This document shows positions 43,444-53,565 of a DNA stretch of 64,000 nt, one piece after another (the first letter of the stretch is position 1; each line of letters starts with the position of its first letter). Where the stretch lies: positions 530,975 to 594,974 of the forward strand of contig NZ_LMJW01000020.1 in assembly GCF_001429505.1 (NCBI RefSeq), given 5' to 3'. The notes under the pieces are model-generated. The model had not been told where the DNA came from. It worked only from the letters and a program-made list of their open reading frames with translations, and ran no database searches. Source of the stretch: Allobosea sp. Root483D1. GTDB lineage: Bacteria > Pseudomonadota > Alphaproteobacteria > Rhizobiales > Beijerinckiaceae. The position numbers were made by a program, and so were the translations under genes.

Positions 43444-44748
43444 TCAGACCCTCACCGCCTTCGCCTTCCGGTCAGCCCCACCGAAAACCCGCAGATACCG
43501 CGCGATCTCGGCCGGATCGCCGGTCGCCTTGTTGGGGTTGTCGGAGAGCTTGACCGCCGGGCGGCCATTGGCGCTGACGACCTTGCAGACCAGCGAGATC
43601 GGGTCGAGATCGGGCGTGCCGACCGGCGAGCAGCCGACGAAGTCGTTGGTCAGGTTGGTGCCCCAGCCGAAGCCGGTGCGGACCCGGCCATGGAAATGCC
43701 GGTAGGCCTCCTCGATCGAGTCGATGTCCATGCCGTCGGAGAAGATCAGGAGCTTGGTCTTGGGATCGCGCTCCTGGGCCTTCCACCAGGCGATGATCTG
43801 CTCGCCGGCCTCGATCGGCGGGGCGCTGTCCGGGCGAAAGCCGGTCCAGTCGGCGAGCCAGGACGGGGCATCGTCGAGAAAGGCTGTGGTGCCGAAGGCG
43901 TCCGGCAGCACGATCAGCAGGTTGCCGCCATAGACCTGGCGCCATTCGTCGAGCACGCGATAGGGCGCGCGCTTCAGCTCCTCGTCGCTGTCGGCGAGGG
44001 CAGCCAGCACCATCGGCAATTCATGGGCGTTGGTGCCGATCGCCTCGAGATCGTGCTCCATGGCGAGGAGGACGTTGGAGGTGCCGGTGAAGGTCGGCCC
44101 CAGGCCTTCCTTCAGCGCCTCGACGCACCAGCGCTGCCAGAGATGGCCGTGGCGCCGCCGCGTGCCGAAATCGGAGATGCGCAGGTCCGGCAGCTTCTTC
44201 AGCCGCTCGACCTTGTCCCAGAGCTTCGACTTGGCGCGGGCATAGAGCACGTCGAGCGCGAAGCGATCCCAGGCCTTGAGCGCCTGGCGCGAGCGCAATT
44301 CGTTGACGATGGCGAGGGCCGGAATCTCCCACATCATCGAGTGGGTCCAGGGGCCGGCGAAGGTCAGCTCGTACTGACCGTCGACCTTGCGCAGCTCGTA
44401 CTCCGGCAGACGGAACTCGGCGAGCCAGGCGATGAAGTCCGGCGTGAACATCTGGGTCTTGCCGTAGAAGCTGTTGCCGGCGAGCCAGATCAGCTCCTTC
44501 TTGGTGAAGCGTAGTTCGCGGGCATGGTCCAGCTGGGCGCGCAGCTCGGCTTCGTCGATGACCTCGGCGAGGCGGATCTGCCTGGTGCGATTGATCAGGC
44601 CGAAGGTGACCTGCACCTCCGGATGGAAGCTCCTGATCATCTGCAGCATCAAGAGCTTGTAGAAATCGGTATCCAGCAGGCTGCGGATGATCGGATCGAG
44701 CCGCCAGCTGTGATTATAGGTCCTTGTCGCGATGTCGGTCAGGGCCAT
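43444..44748 (-). CDS. pncB: Nicotinate phosphoribosyltransferase
   Basis: This 434-aa enzyme of NAD salvage makes nicotinate mononucleotide from nicotinate and PRPP with ATP hydrolysis. It begins TDFYKLLMLQMIRSFHPEV, a family hallmark, and has the phosphohistidine motif GTNAHELPMV (His242) and the PRPP region LLIFSDGMDIDSIEEAYRHF. Length is normal. It stands alone, with a family-B repeat upstream. Confidence 0.97.
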   Translation of the reverse strand: MALTDIATRTYNHSWRLDPIIRSLLDTDFYKLLMLQMIRSFHPEVQVTFGLINRTRQIRLAEVIDEAELRAQLDHARELRFTKKELIWLAGNSFYGKTQMFTPDFIAWLAEFRLPEYELRKVDGQYELTFAGPWTHSMMWEIPALAIVNELRSRQALKAWDRFALDVLYARAKSKLWDKVERLKKLPDLRISDFGTRRRHGHLWQRWCVEALKEGLGPTFTGTSNVLLAMEHDLEAIGTNAHELPMVLAALADSDEELKRAPYRVLDEWRQVYGGNLLIVLPDAFGTTAFLDDAPSWLADWTGFRPDSAPPIEAGEQIIAWWKAQERDPKTKLLIFSDGMDIDSIEEAYRHFHGRVRTGFGWGTNLTNDFVGCSPVGTPDLDPISLVCKVVSANGRPAVKLSDNPNKATGDPAEIARYLRVFGGADRKAKAVRV

Positions 44749-44822
44749 GGGCGTCGCTGGCTCGCAGAGGCTGATGGCTCAAGCAGTAGAGCAGCGGTGG
44801 CCGCAGGGGAATGGCGGCTGCC

Positions 44823-44921
44823 CGTCATGCTCGGGCTTGACCCGAGCATCTGATGCCGGAAAAAGCGCCCTGTCCTGCCAGCGATTCTCGGGTCTGCACT
44901 TCGCTTCGCCCGAGAATGACG
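44823..44921. repeat. Intergenic hairpin repeat, family B (copy 4)
   Basis: This is the clearest copy. The 5' stem is ATGCTCGGG / CCCGAGCAT (44827-44850), then comes a ~45-nt middle, then a 3' stem ATTCTCGGG / CCCGAGAAT with loop TCTGCACTTCGCTTCG, closing with GACG. It lies between pncB and pyk and may terminate pyk transcription. Confidence 0.75.
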
Positions 44922-44942
44922 CCTCCGGCGCATAGGGTAGGC

Positions 44943-46382
44943 TCACGCCTGCTCGACATGCTCCTTCGCGACGAAGGCGATGCGGACCATGTTGGTCGCC
45001 CCCGGCGTGCCGAACGGGACACCGGCGACGACGATCAGACGGTCGCCCTCGGCGGCGAAGCCCTCGCGCACCGCGAACTTGCAGGCGCGGAAGGCCATGT
45101 CGTCGACGTCGCTGGCGTCCTTGGTCACGACCGAATGGACGCCCCAGACCAGAGTGAGCCTGCGGGCCGTGGCGGCGTTCGGCGTCAGCGCGACTACGGT
45201 CGAATTCGGGCGCTCGCGGGCAATGCGGAAGGCGGTCGAGCCCGAGGAGGTCCAGGCAGCGATCGCCTTGAGATTGAGCGCGTCGGCGATCTCGTGCGCC
45301 GCCTTGGCGATCGCGTCAGCGCCGGTCGCCTCCGGTTCGGCCTTCTGCGATTCGAGGATGGAGCGGTAGATCGAATCGTTCTCCACCTCCTCGGCGATGC
45401 GGTTCATCATGGTCACCGCCTCGATCGGGTACTGGCCGGCGGCGCTCTCGGCCGAGAGCATGACGGCATCGGCGCCCTCGAACACGGCAGTCGCGACGTC
45501 GGAGACCTCGGCGCGGGTCGGCACCGGCGCGGTGATCATGCTCTCGAGCATCTGCGTCGCGACGACGACGGGCTTGCCCATGCGCCGCGCCATGCGGGTC
45601 ATGCGCTTCTGCGTGCCCGGCACCTTCTCGATCGGCATTTCGACGCCGAGATCGCCGCGCGCCACCATGATCGCGTCCGAGGCCTCGATGATTTCCTGGA
45701 GCCGGGCCACGGCCTGCGGCTTCTCGATCTTGGCGAGCGCGAGCGCCCGCCCACGCACGATCTTGCGGAGGTCCGCCATGTCCTCGGGGCGCTGCACGAA
45801 GGAGGCCGCGATCCAGTCGACGCCGGCTTCGGCTGCGGCCTCGGCATCGGAGCGGTCCTTGTCGGTCATGGCCGAGACCGGGATCGTGGTGTCGGGGAGA
45901 CTGACGCCCTTGCGCGAGGAGAGGCGGCCGCCAACTATGACCTTGGTCACGGCCTGCTTCGGCGAGGCCTTTTCGATGACGAGGCGGATCTTGCCGTCGT
46001 CGAGGATGAGATGATGGCCGGGCTCCAGCGCCGAGAGGATTTCGGGATGGGGCAGGTGAACGCGCTTGGCGTTGCCCGGGGCCGGATCGGAATCGAGGAC
46101 GAAGCGGGCGTCCTTCTCCAGCATCACGCCGCCATCGCCGCCGAACTGGCCGACGCGCAGCTTGGGCCCCTGCAGGTCGGCGAGGATGCCGACCGGCCGG
46201 CGGAACTCCTTCTCCAGCTCGCGCAGCATTGCGACCTTTGCTGGCAGGTCCTCGCGCTGGGTATGGCTCATATTGATGCGGAAGACGTCGACGCCGGCCT
46301 TGAAGAGCGCAGCGCACATCTCAGGAGTGGACGAGGCTGGTCCCAGCGTCGCGATGATCTTGATCCGCCGTTCCCGCCTCAT
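44943..46382 (-). CDS. pyk: Pyruvate kinase
   Basis: This 479-aa enzyme converts PEP and ADP to pyruvate and ATP. It has IKIIATLGPASSTPEM at the N-terminus, FRINMSHT, the catalytic Lys in LAKIEKPQAV, MVARGDLGVEMP, and the ATQMLESM motif. A C-terminal regulatory domain is present (AHEIADALNLKAIAAWTSSG). The ATG giving MRRERRIK is preferred; an in-frame upstream ATG would add 8 residues. It is the last gene of the glycerate kinase - DUF1036 - pyk unit, which suits flow from glycerate to pyruvate. Confidence 0.97.
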   Translation of the reverse strand: MRRERRIKIIATLGPASSTPEMCAALFKAGVDVFRINMSHTQREDLPAKVAMLRELEKEFRRPVGILADLQGPKLRVGQFGGDGGVMLEKDARFVLDSDPAPGNAKRVHLPHPEILSALEPGHHLILDDGKIRLVIEKASPKQAVTKVIVGGRLSSRKGVSLPDTTIPVSAMTDKDRSDAEAAAEAGVDWIAASFVQRPEDMADLRKIVRGRALALAKIEKPQAVARLQEIIEASDAIMVARGDLGVEMPIEKVPGTQKRMTRMARRMGKPVVVATQMLESMITAPVPTRAEVSDVATAVFEGADAVMLSAESAAGQYPIEAVTMMNRIAEEVENDSIYRSILESQKAEPEATGADAIAKAAHEIADALNLKAIAAWTSSGSTAFRIARERPNSTVVALTPNAATARRLTLVWGVHSVVTKDASDVDDMAFRACKFAVREGFAAEGDRLIVVAGVPFGTPGATNMVRIAFVAKEHVEQA

Positions 46383-46472
46383 CGCGTCATTCCCCTGAAA
46401 AACCACATATGCCTGCCCAGTGCAGGCCTTGCCGATTCAAACGAATAGAGCAAGCCAATTGCCGCACCGCAG

Positions 46473-46910
46473 TCATGGGCGCGGCGCCGCGCCGGCCGTA
46501 TCGGTGAGCTGGATCGTCCAGCCCTTCTGCTCGCCCGTGTCGACCTCGAAGAAGCCGGAGCGCTCATAGCCGCGCGCCAGGCAGTCCTCGATGCCGCGGA
46601 TGGTGAACTCCTTGTTGCGCGTGCACATGACGGATTTGCCGGTCCACTCGCCACCCTTGTCGTAGTCGACGGCGTGGACGTAGTAGAAGCGCGCCGCCAG
46701 CGTGCCGCGCAGCAAGGTCTCGCAGGCGCGCGGCGCCAGATTCCACCAGCCTTCGGTGACCCAGCCCTGCGCATCGCGATAGCCGAGCGCGACGCCGATG
46801 CGGCTGCCGGTGGTGTTGCACATGCGCAAATCCGCCAGCGCGGGGCTAGCGCCGGCCAGGAGCAGCCCGGTCGCGAGTGCTGCTGGAAGAAGAAATCCGC
46901 TTCGGCTCAT
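46473..46910 (-). CDS. DUF1036 secreted protein
   Basis: At 145 aa, it has a signal peptide at residues 1-26 (LLPAALATGLLLAGASPALA) followed by a DUF1036 domain (LRMCNTTGSRIGVALGYRDA, then GWWNLAPRACETLLRGTL, and YYVHAVDYDKGGEW). Four cysteines may form disulfides. Domain function is unknown. It overlaps the glycerate kinase gene by 4 nt. Confidence 0.92.
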   Translation of the reverse strand: MSRSGFLLPAALATGLLLAGASPALADLRMCNTTGSRIGVALGYRDAQGWVTEGWWNLAPRACETLLRGTLAARFYYVHAVDYDKGGEWTGKSVMCTRNKEFTIRGIEDCLARGYERSGFFEVDTGEQKGWTIQLTDTAGAAPRP

Positions 46911-48226
46911 GTATCGTGTCTTGGATCAATCAGAATCACGCGGCAATCATTGACATTGGTCAGGGTCGGGCCGGTCTGCAATAGATCGCCGAGCGCTGAG
47001 AAGAAGCCCGTCGAGTCGTTCTGGCTCAGCGATTGGGCGGGATCGAGGCCAAGAGCGCGGGCGCGCGCCAGCGTGGTCTCGTCGATGACGGCGCCGGCCG
47101 GATCGGTTGCCTCGCCGCCGCCGCCATCGGTGCCGTCTGTGTCGCCGGAGAGCGCGACGATGCCGGGCTCGCCGGCGAGCGCGATCGCCAGGGCCAGCGC
47201 GAATTCCTGGTTCGGACCGCCGCGGCCATTGCCGGCGATGGTGACGGTCAGCTCGCCGCCCGAGATCAATGCGGCGCGGCGACCGGCGGCCTTGAGCTTC
47301 CGGGCACGGGCTGCCTGAGCGGCTGCGACGTCGCGCGCCTCGCCTTCGAGGTCGGGGCCGAGATCGATCGGCTCGTAACCGGCTTCAGCCGCGGCCTTCA
47401 CCGCCGCGGCGATGGCGTCGGCCGGGCGGGCGACGATGCGGTATTCGCTGCCGGCGAAGGCGGGGTCGCCGGGCTTGGGCGTCTCGCTGGCGTCGTCCGC
47501 GAGCAGGGCCTGCGCCGCCGGTGGCAATACGAGTCCGTAGCGCGCGACGATGGCGCGGGCATCGGCCATGCTGCTCGGATCGGGCACGGTCGGCCCCGAG
47601 GCGATCGCTGCGGGATCGTCATGCGGCACGTCCGAGACCGCGAGCGTGAGTAGTCTCGCCGGCGCGGCGGCGAGCGCCAGCCGGCCGCCCTTGATGCGCG
47701 AGAGCCGCTTGCGGACGATGTTCATCTCGCCGATCGGCGCACCGGAGCGCAGCAGCGCCTTGTTGACCGTCTGCTTCTCGGCCAGCGCAAGCGTGCCGGC
47801 TGGCGCGACCCAATTGGCCGAGCCGCCGCCGGAGAGCAGCACCAGGACGAGGTCGTCGGCGGTGGCGGAGGCGGCGAGTTCGAGAGCGCGCGTCGCGCTG
47901 GCGATGCTGCCTTCGTCGGGCACGGGGTGGCCCGCGGCCAGCATCGGGATGTGACGGGTCTGCGCCTCATAGCCATGGCGGGCGACAGCATGGCCGATGA
48001 AGCGTTCGGGCGGCAGCTTCAGCGTGTCGAGATAATGGGCTTCGGCCAGCACGGTCATGCTGCCGGCGGCCTTGCCCGCGGCGAGCAGGATCAGGCGGCC
48101 GTTCGGCGGGGGAGGAGGCAGATGCGCGGCGAGCCAGCTCCGAGGGTGAGCCCTGGCCACGGCCGCGTCGAAGATCCGGCGTGCGGTCCGGTGCCGCTCC
48201 GCGATGACATCCTGCCGCTGCTCCAA
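46907..48226 (-). CDS. Glycerate kinase (DUF4147, GckA/TtuD type)
   Basis: This 439-aa protein is of the MOFRL/DUF4147 family, which phosphorylates glycerate to 2-phosphoglycerate (older name: hydroxypyruvate reductase TtuD). It has ILLAAGKAAGSM near residue 46, AGHPVPDEGSIASATRAL, LVLLSGGGSANW, NIVRKRLSRIKGGRLA, and a C-terminal MOFRL part with GDTDGTDGGG. It heads a unit with DUF1036 and pyk. It could receive glycerate made by the reductases at 14-24 kb. Confidence 0.92.
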   Translation of the reverse strand: MEQRQDVIAERHRTARRIFDAAVARAHPRSWLAAHLPPPPPNGRLILLAAGKAAGSMTVLAEAHYLDTLKLPPERFIGHAVARHGYEAQTRHIPMLAAGHPVPDEGSIASATRALELAASATADDLVLVLLSGGGSANWVAPAGTLALAEKQTVNKALLRSGAPIGEMNIVRKRLSRIKGGRLALAAAPARLLTLAVSDVPHDDPAAIASGPTVPDPSSMADARAIVARYGLVLPPAAQALLADDASETPKPGDPAFAGSEYRIVARPADAIAAAVKAAAEAGYEPIDLGPDLEGEARDVAAAQAARARKLKAAGRRAALISGGELTVTIAGNGRGGPNQEFALALAIALAGEPGIVALSGDTDGTDGGGGEATDPAGAVIDETTLARARALGLDPAQSLSQNDSTGFFSALGDLLQTGPTLTNVNDCRVILIDPRHDT

Positions 48227-48294
48227 GCGTCTTCCTCGTGCGAATCTGCTGCTGGCAATCGACTTTCGTCTTAGCCTCTTATCGGCCTCTTACT

Positions 48295-48345
48295 AGAGCA
48301 TGTCCTCCAAAAGTGACTACCGCATTTGCGATCAGGACATGTTCC
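48295..48345. repeat. Intergenic palindromic repeat, family A (copy 4)
   Basis: The outer arms GAGCATGTCCT and AGGACATGTTC enclose CAAAAGTG and CGCATTTGCG segments. It is more degraded than the other copies. It lies in the 218-nt region between the divergent glycerate kinase and N-formylglutamate amidohydrolase genes; nothing else is recognised there. Confidence 0.65.
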
Positions 48346-48444
48346 AGGATGGTGAGTGGCTACGGTTTCTTTTCGCGCCACCGTTCCGGGCGACGCGAAA
48401 GCGCGCTATGTCGCGCCGGAGCGGGCGCCGCCCGCGATGCGACG

Positions 48445-49248
48445 ATGCAGTCCGAGGTCATGATGCGCGCGGACGAGGGCTTGCAGAGCGGTATCCCGGT
48501 TCGGCAGCCCGGTGAGGTCGAGATCATCGCGGGCGACCCGGCGACGGGCATCCTGCTGCTCTGCGACCATGCGACGAACGCGATCCCGCCCGAGCTCAAC
48601 CTGCTCGGCCTGCCACCGCAGCAGCTCGAACGCCACATCGCCTACGATATCGGTGCTGCCGAGATGACGCGCGCCATGGCGCAGGCGCTCGGCGCTCCGG
48701 CCGTGCTCAGCAACTTCTCGCGCCTGCTGATCGATCCTAATCGCGGCCGCGACGACCCGACACTGGTGATGCGGATCTCGGACGGCGCCATCGTGCCCGG
48801 TAACGCCCGCATCGACGAGGCTGGCATAGCCGAGCGGATCGCGCGCTACTACGCGCCCTATGACGCGGCGATCGATACCGCGGTCGAGACGGCGCTCATG
48901 GCCGGCCACCCGCCGGCGATCGTTTCGCTGCATTCCTTCACGCCGTTCTGGAAGGGCGTGCCACGGCCCTGGCAGGCCGGGGTGCTATGGGACAGGGAGG
49001 GACGGCTGGCGCGAGCGCTGATCGCGGCGCTGCAGGCGGAGGGCGACCTGATCGTCGGCGACAACGAGCCTTACAATGGCGGCCTGCCGGGCGACACGAT
49101 CGACCGTCATGCGACGCGGCGTGGCCTGCTCGATGCGCTGATCGAGATCAGGCAGGACCTGATCGGCGAACCGCATGCGGCCCGTGCCTGGGGCCTCAGG
49201 CTGGCGCGGCTGCTGCCGGGTGCGCTGGCTGCGGCGCGAGAGATGTGA
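48445..49248 (+). CDS. N-formylglutamate amidohydrolase family protein
   Basis: This 267-aa FGase-domain protein has LLLCDHATNAIPPELNLLGL near residue 35, DIGAAEMTRAMA, the metal/active-site HSFTPFWKG, and VGDNEPYNGG. FGases hydrolyse N-formylglutamate at the end of one histidine-degradation route, but related proteins have other roles and no hut genes are nearby. The ATG giving MQSEVMMR was chosen; an ATG 18 nt later is possible. Confidence 0.88.
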   Translation: MQSEVMMRADEGLQSGIPVRQPGEVEIIAGDPATGILLLCDHATNAIPPELNLLGLPPQQLERHIAYDIGAAEMTRAMAQALGAPAVLSNFSRLLIDPNRGRDDPTLVMRISDGAIVPGNARIDEAGIAERIARYYAPYDAAIDTAVETALMAGHPPAIVSLHSFTPFWKGVPRPWQAGVLWDREGRLARALIAALQAEGDLIVGDNEPYNGGLPGDTIDRHATRRGLLDALIEIRQDLIGEPHAARAWGLRLARLLPGALAAAREM

Positions 49249-49327
49249 ACTCAGAGCCGTTCTTGCTTGACCTCGGCGCTCATCCTTGCGAACCCCTGCG
49301 GCCGAATTCCGAAGAAGGGTTTTGAGA

Positions 49328-49570
49328 ATGGACGATCCGGTTGCAGGCGATCAGCTCAAGAGCATCGTGCAGCGCATCGAGCGGCTCGAGGAAGAGAAGA
49401 AGACGATCTCCGACGACATCAAGGAGGTCTATTCCGAGGCCAAGGCCAATGGCTACGACGTCAAGGTCCTGCGCAAGGTAGTCGCGCTGCGCAAGCGTGA
49501 CCTCGACGAGCGCAAGGAGGAAGAGGCGATCCTCGACCTCTATCTGCAGGCGGTCGGCGAGAGCGCCTGA
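49328..49570 (+). CDS. gapR: GapR-family (DUF2312) nucleoid-associated protein
   Basis: This 80-aa helical protein begins MDDPVAGDQLKSIVQRIERL and continues as a charged coiled coil (KKTISDDIKEVYSEAKANGY, then LRKVVALRKRD). The pattern is characteristic of GapR, an alphaproteobacterial DNA-binding protein that encircles overtwisted DNA. GAAGAAGGG lies upstream of the chosen ATG; an ATG 42 nt earlier is less likely. Confidence 0.93.
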   Translation: MDDPVAGDQLKSIVQRIERLEEEKKTISDDIKEVYSEAKANGYDVKVLRKVVALRKRDLDERKEEEAILDLYLQAVGESA

Positions 49571-49574
49571 GAAG

Positions 49575-49596
49575 GCTGCGCGAGCCTTCGCGCAGC
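49575..49596 (+). terminator. Hairpin after gapR without T run
   Basis: GCTGCGCGA and TCGCGCAGC pair perfectly around a 4-nt loop, 5 nt after the gapR stop. No T run follows, so termination would be weak or Rho-assisted. The rest of the 145-nt gap to pcaQ shows nothing. Confidence 0.4.
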
Positions 49597-49715
49597 GTAC
49601 GCGTTCAAGCCGGAATCGTCCCTCGGGCCCTTGCGACAGGCGGCCCGAAGAGACGGCTCCGGTGTCGCCGCCTGAACAAGGCGGCTTCGAGCGGCGTCGC
49701 CCTGCGCGCTCGCTC

Positions 49716-50678
49716 TCACGATCTGCCGGGCAGCTCTCCCGCGCGCCAACTCGCGGCGACTTCCCGCAGAGCCGTGATGAAGATCTGTGCCGACAGCGAC
49801 AGGACGGCATCGGCGCGCGTCGTCAATCCGACTGGCCCCAGCGTGTCCTCGGTATAGGCCGGCAGCAAGGCCAGCAGGCCCCTGGCGACATCCTCGGCGA
49901 CCACGCCTTCCGAAATGAACCAGATCGCATCGGTCTGCAGCAGGTAGCCGCGTGCGAAGGCGTCGGAGACGGTCTCGATCGCGCCGGCGCGGGGCTGGAC
50001 GGAATTGGCGATCATGTAGCGTTCGACCGTCGAGCTGATGACCGAGCCCGGCGGCGGCATCAGCAACTGATACTGCGCGATCGCGGCGGGGGCGAATCCA
50101 TCCGCGTGAAGCAGGGGATGTCCGGGCCGGACCACCAACGCGATCCGCTCGGAATACAGGTGCTCGAAGTTGAAGCCCGTCATCGTCTCCGGTGCGGCCA
50201 TGCGTCCGATGACGAGATCGACGTCGCCGAGCCGGAGCTGCGCCATCAGCACATCGTTCGCTCCGGTCACGACCCGCGGCCTGAGGCGTTCATAGCGCTG
50301 CGTCACATGGGCGATGGCGGCCGGCAGGATGCGGGCCGACGCCGTCGGCAGCGCGCCGACTGTGAAGGCGTGCTCGGGGGACATCTCGTCGCCGCCCACC
50401 ATCCGGACCCCCTGCTTCAGTGCCGTGACGCTGGCGCTCGCATAGCGCAGGAAGATCTCGCCTGCGCCCGTGAGCAGCATGGTGCGGCGGTTGGGCTCGA
50501 ACAGGGCGACACCCAGAAGGGCTTCGAGCTCCTGCACCGTCTTGGAGATCGCGGGCTGGCTGACATGCAGCACCGAGGCCGCCTTGACCACGCTCTTCAG
50601 CCGCGCAACCTCGATGAAGCAGCGGAGGTGACGAAACTTGACGCGCCGATCCATCGACGACAGGCGCTGTTCGACCAT
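49716..50678 (-). CDS. pcaQ: LysR-family regulator of protocatechuate catabolism
   Basis: This 320-aa LysR regulator has the N-terminal HTH FRHLRCFIEVARLKSVVKAA followed by SVLHVSQPAISKTVQELEAL, and a LysR substrate-binding domain. Sequence pattern and the adjacent pca genes point to PcaQ. Directly upstream is ATAACC-TCTA-GGTTAT, which matches the known PcaQ box (ATAACC-N4-GGTTA-type). The start at 50678 has AGAGG in the box region; an internal ATG at 50654 is the alternative. It is divergent from pcaF. Confidence 0.88.
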   Translation of the reverse strand: MVEQRLSSMDRRVKFRHLRCFIEVARLKSVVKAASVLHVSQPAISKTVQELEALLGVALFEPNRRTMLLTGAGEIFLRYASASVTALKQGVRMVGGDEMSPEHAFTVGALPTASARILPAAIAHVTQRYERLRPRVVTGANDVLMAQLRLGDVDLVIGRMAAPETMTGFNFEHLYSERIALVVRPGHPLLHADGFAPAAIAQYQLLMPPPGSVISSTVERYMIANSVQPRAGAIETVSDAFARGYLLQTDAIWFISEGVVAEDVARGLLALLPAYTEDTLGPVGLTTRADAVLSLSAQIFITALREVAASWRAGELPGRS

Positions 50679-50684
50679 GTCTCG

Positions 50685-50700
50685 ATAACCTCTAGGTTAT
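50685..50700. promoter_or_regulatory. PcaQ-binding box
   Basis: ATAACCTCTAGGTTAT has perfect 7-bp arms (ATAACCT/AGGTTAT) around CT. It fits the PcaQ consensus reported in rhizobia. It is 6 nt upstream of the pcaQ start and ~164 nt upstream of pcaF, suitable for autoregulation and activation of pcaFIJ. Confidence 0.8.
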
Positions 50701-50863
50701 TATCTCGGGCGGTGATTTCATTTAACATAAGAGTTTGGCTGCTGCATATTCCCGATGCAAGCAGGCGCCGGCAGCTTCAGCACTGGCGGTCCGGGCAAAA
50801 GATAATTGCATTCGTCGCCTCCGGCGGCGGATGCATCCGAGGAAACAACAAGGGTTTTTCCGC

Positions 50864-52072
<1,209 letters not shown>

Positions 52073-52121
52073 GCGGCAGCGGCCGACGGCACAATTCAAC
52101 GGGTAACGGGAGAGGAAACGG

Positions 52122-52832
52122 ATGACGCGCAAGGTCTATGACGGCCCGGCAGCGGCCCTGGAGGGACTGCTGTTCGACGGGATGACGATCATGTCGGGCG
52201 GCTTCGGTCTGTCGGGTAATCCCGAGAGCCTGATCCCGGAGGTCCGCCGGTCCGGCGTGAAGAACCTGACCGTGATCTCGAACAATGCCGGCGCCGACGG
52301 CTTCGGCCTGTGGATGCTGCTGGAGACGCGGCAGATCAAGAAGATGATCGCGTCCTATGTCGGCGAGAACAAGCTGTTCGAGCAGCAATACCTCTCCGGC
52401 GAGCTTGAACTCGAACTCAACCCCCAGGGCACGCTGGCCGAGCGCATCCGCGCCGGCGGCGCCGGCATCGCGGCGTTCTACACCAAGACGGGCGTCGGCA
52501 CCGTCGTCGCCGAGGGCAAGCCGGTCGAGGAGTTCGAGGGTGGGCTCTATGTCCGCGAGACCTGGCTCAGGGCCGATGTCGCCATCGTCAAGGCGTGGAA
52601 GGCGGACACCGCCGGCAACCTCGTCTACCGGCGCACCGCGCGCAACTTCAACCCGAACATGGCGACCGCCGGCAAGGTGACGGTGGCCGAGGTCGAGGAG
52701 ATCGTGCCGGCCGGCTCGCTCGATCCGGAGGCGATCCACACCCCCGGCATCTATGTCGACCGCGTCATCAAGAGCACGATCAACGAGAAGAAGATCGAGA
52801 AGCTGACCGAGCGCAAGAGGGAGACCGCCTGA
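52122..52832 (+). CDS. pcaI: 3-oxoadipate/3-oxoacid CoA-transferase subunit A
   Basis: At 236 aa, it has the family I CoA-transferase alpha pattern: TIMSGGFGLSGNPESLIPEV, VISNNAGADGFG, PQGTLAERIRAGGAGIAAFY and a C-terminal HTPGIYVDRVI. It overlaps pcaJ by 1 nt. Sequence is closer to succinyl-CoA:3-oxoacid transferase (ScoA) than to Pseudomonas PcaI, so acetoacetate could also be a substrate. The pcaF and PcaQ context supports transfer of CoA from succinyl-CoA to 3-oxoadipate. Confidence 0.88.
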   Translation: MTRKVYDGPAAALEGLLFDGMTIMSGGFGLSGNPESLIPEVRRSGVKNLTVISNNAGADGFGLWMLLETRQIKKMIASYVGENKLFEQQYLSGELELELNPQGTLAERIRAGGAGIAAFYTKTGVGTVVAEGKPVEEFEGGLYVRETWLRADVAIVKAWKADTAGNLVYRRTARNFNPNMATAGKVTVAEVEEIVPAGSLDPEAIHTPGIYVDRVIKSTINEKKIEKLTERKRETA

Positions 52833-53491
52833 TGGCCTGGACCCGTGAACAGGTGGCCGCCCGCGCGGCCAAGGAGCTGAAGGACGGCTATTACGTCAAT
52901 CTCGGCATCGGCATCCCGACGCTGGTGGCGAACTACATTCCCGATGGGGTGGACGTCACGCTTCAATCCGAGAACGGCCTGCTCGGCATCGGCCCCTTCC
53001 CTTATGAGGGCGAGGCCGATCCCGACCTGATCAATGCCGGCAAGCAGACGATCACGCTCCTGCCGAGCTCCAGCTTCTTCTCCTCGGCCGATAGCTTCGC
53101 GATGATCCGCGGCGGCCATATCGACCTGACCATCCTCGGCGCCATGGAAGTGGCCGCCAATGGCGACATCGCCAACTGGACCATTCCCGGCAAGATGGTG
53201 AAGGGCATGGGCGGCGCGATGGATCTCGTCGCTGGCGTCAAGAAGGTCATCGTGGTGATGGATCACGCCAACAAGGCGGGCGAATCCAAGGTGCTGGAGC
53301 GCTGCTCGCTGCCGCTGACCGGCGCGGGCGTGGTCGACCTGATCGTCACCGACCTCTGCGTCATGGCCTGCGACAAGGTGAAGGGCGGGCTCACCCTGAT
53401 CGAGCTGGCGCCGGACGTCACGCTCGACGAGGTCAAGGCCAAGACGGCGGCGCCCTTCACGGTCGCGCCTGGTCTCGCGCAAGCCGCCTGA
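52832..53491 (+). CDS. pcaJ: 3-oxoadipate/3-oxoacid CoA-transferase subunit B
   Basis: At 219 aa, it has GYYVNLGIGIPTLVANYIPD, the catalytic Glu in SENGLLGIGPFP, the GGHIDLTILGAMEVAANGD stretch and GAMDLVAGVKKVIVVMDH. It forms the active transferase with the upstream subunit (TGATG overlap). Last gene of the pca operon, followed by a strong terminator. Confidence 0.9.
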   Translation: MAWTREQVAARAAKELKDGYYVNLGIGIPTLVANYIPDGVDVTLQSENGLLGIGPFPYEGEADPDLINAGKQTITLLPSSSFFSSADSFAMIRGGHIDLTILGAMEVAANGDIANWTIPGKMVKGMGGAMDLVAGVKKVIVVMDHANKAGESKVLERCSLPLTGAGVVDLIVTDLCVMACDKVKGGLTLIELAPDVTLDEVKAKTAAPFTVAPGLAQAA

Positions 53492-53509
53492 ACGGCGCCT
53501 TCGAGAAAA

Positions 53510-53547
53510 AATAAAGCCCGCCCGGCGACATCGCCGGGCGGGCTTTT
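53510..53547. terminator. Bidirectional intrinsic terminator between pcaJ and pntB
   Basis: The 12-bp perfect stem GCCCGCCCGGCG / CGCCGGGCGGGC (53516-53543, loop around ACAT) is followed by TTTT on the plus strand and, on the minus strand, by TTTATTTTTT. It serves both convergent operons. Confidence 0.9.
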
Positions 53548-53565
53548 CCTTGCTGCCAAGCAGGC

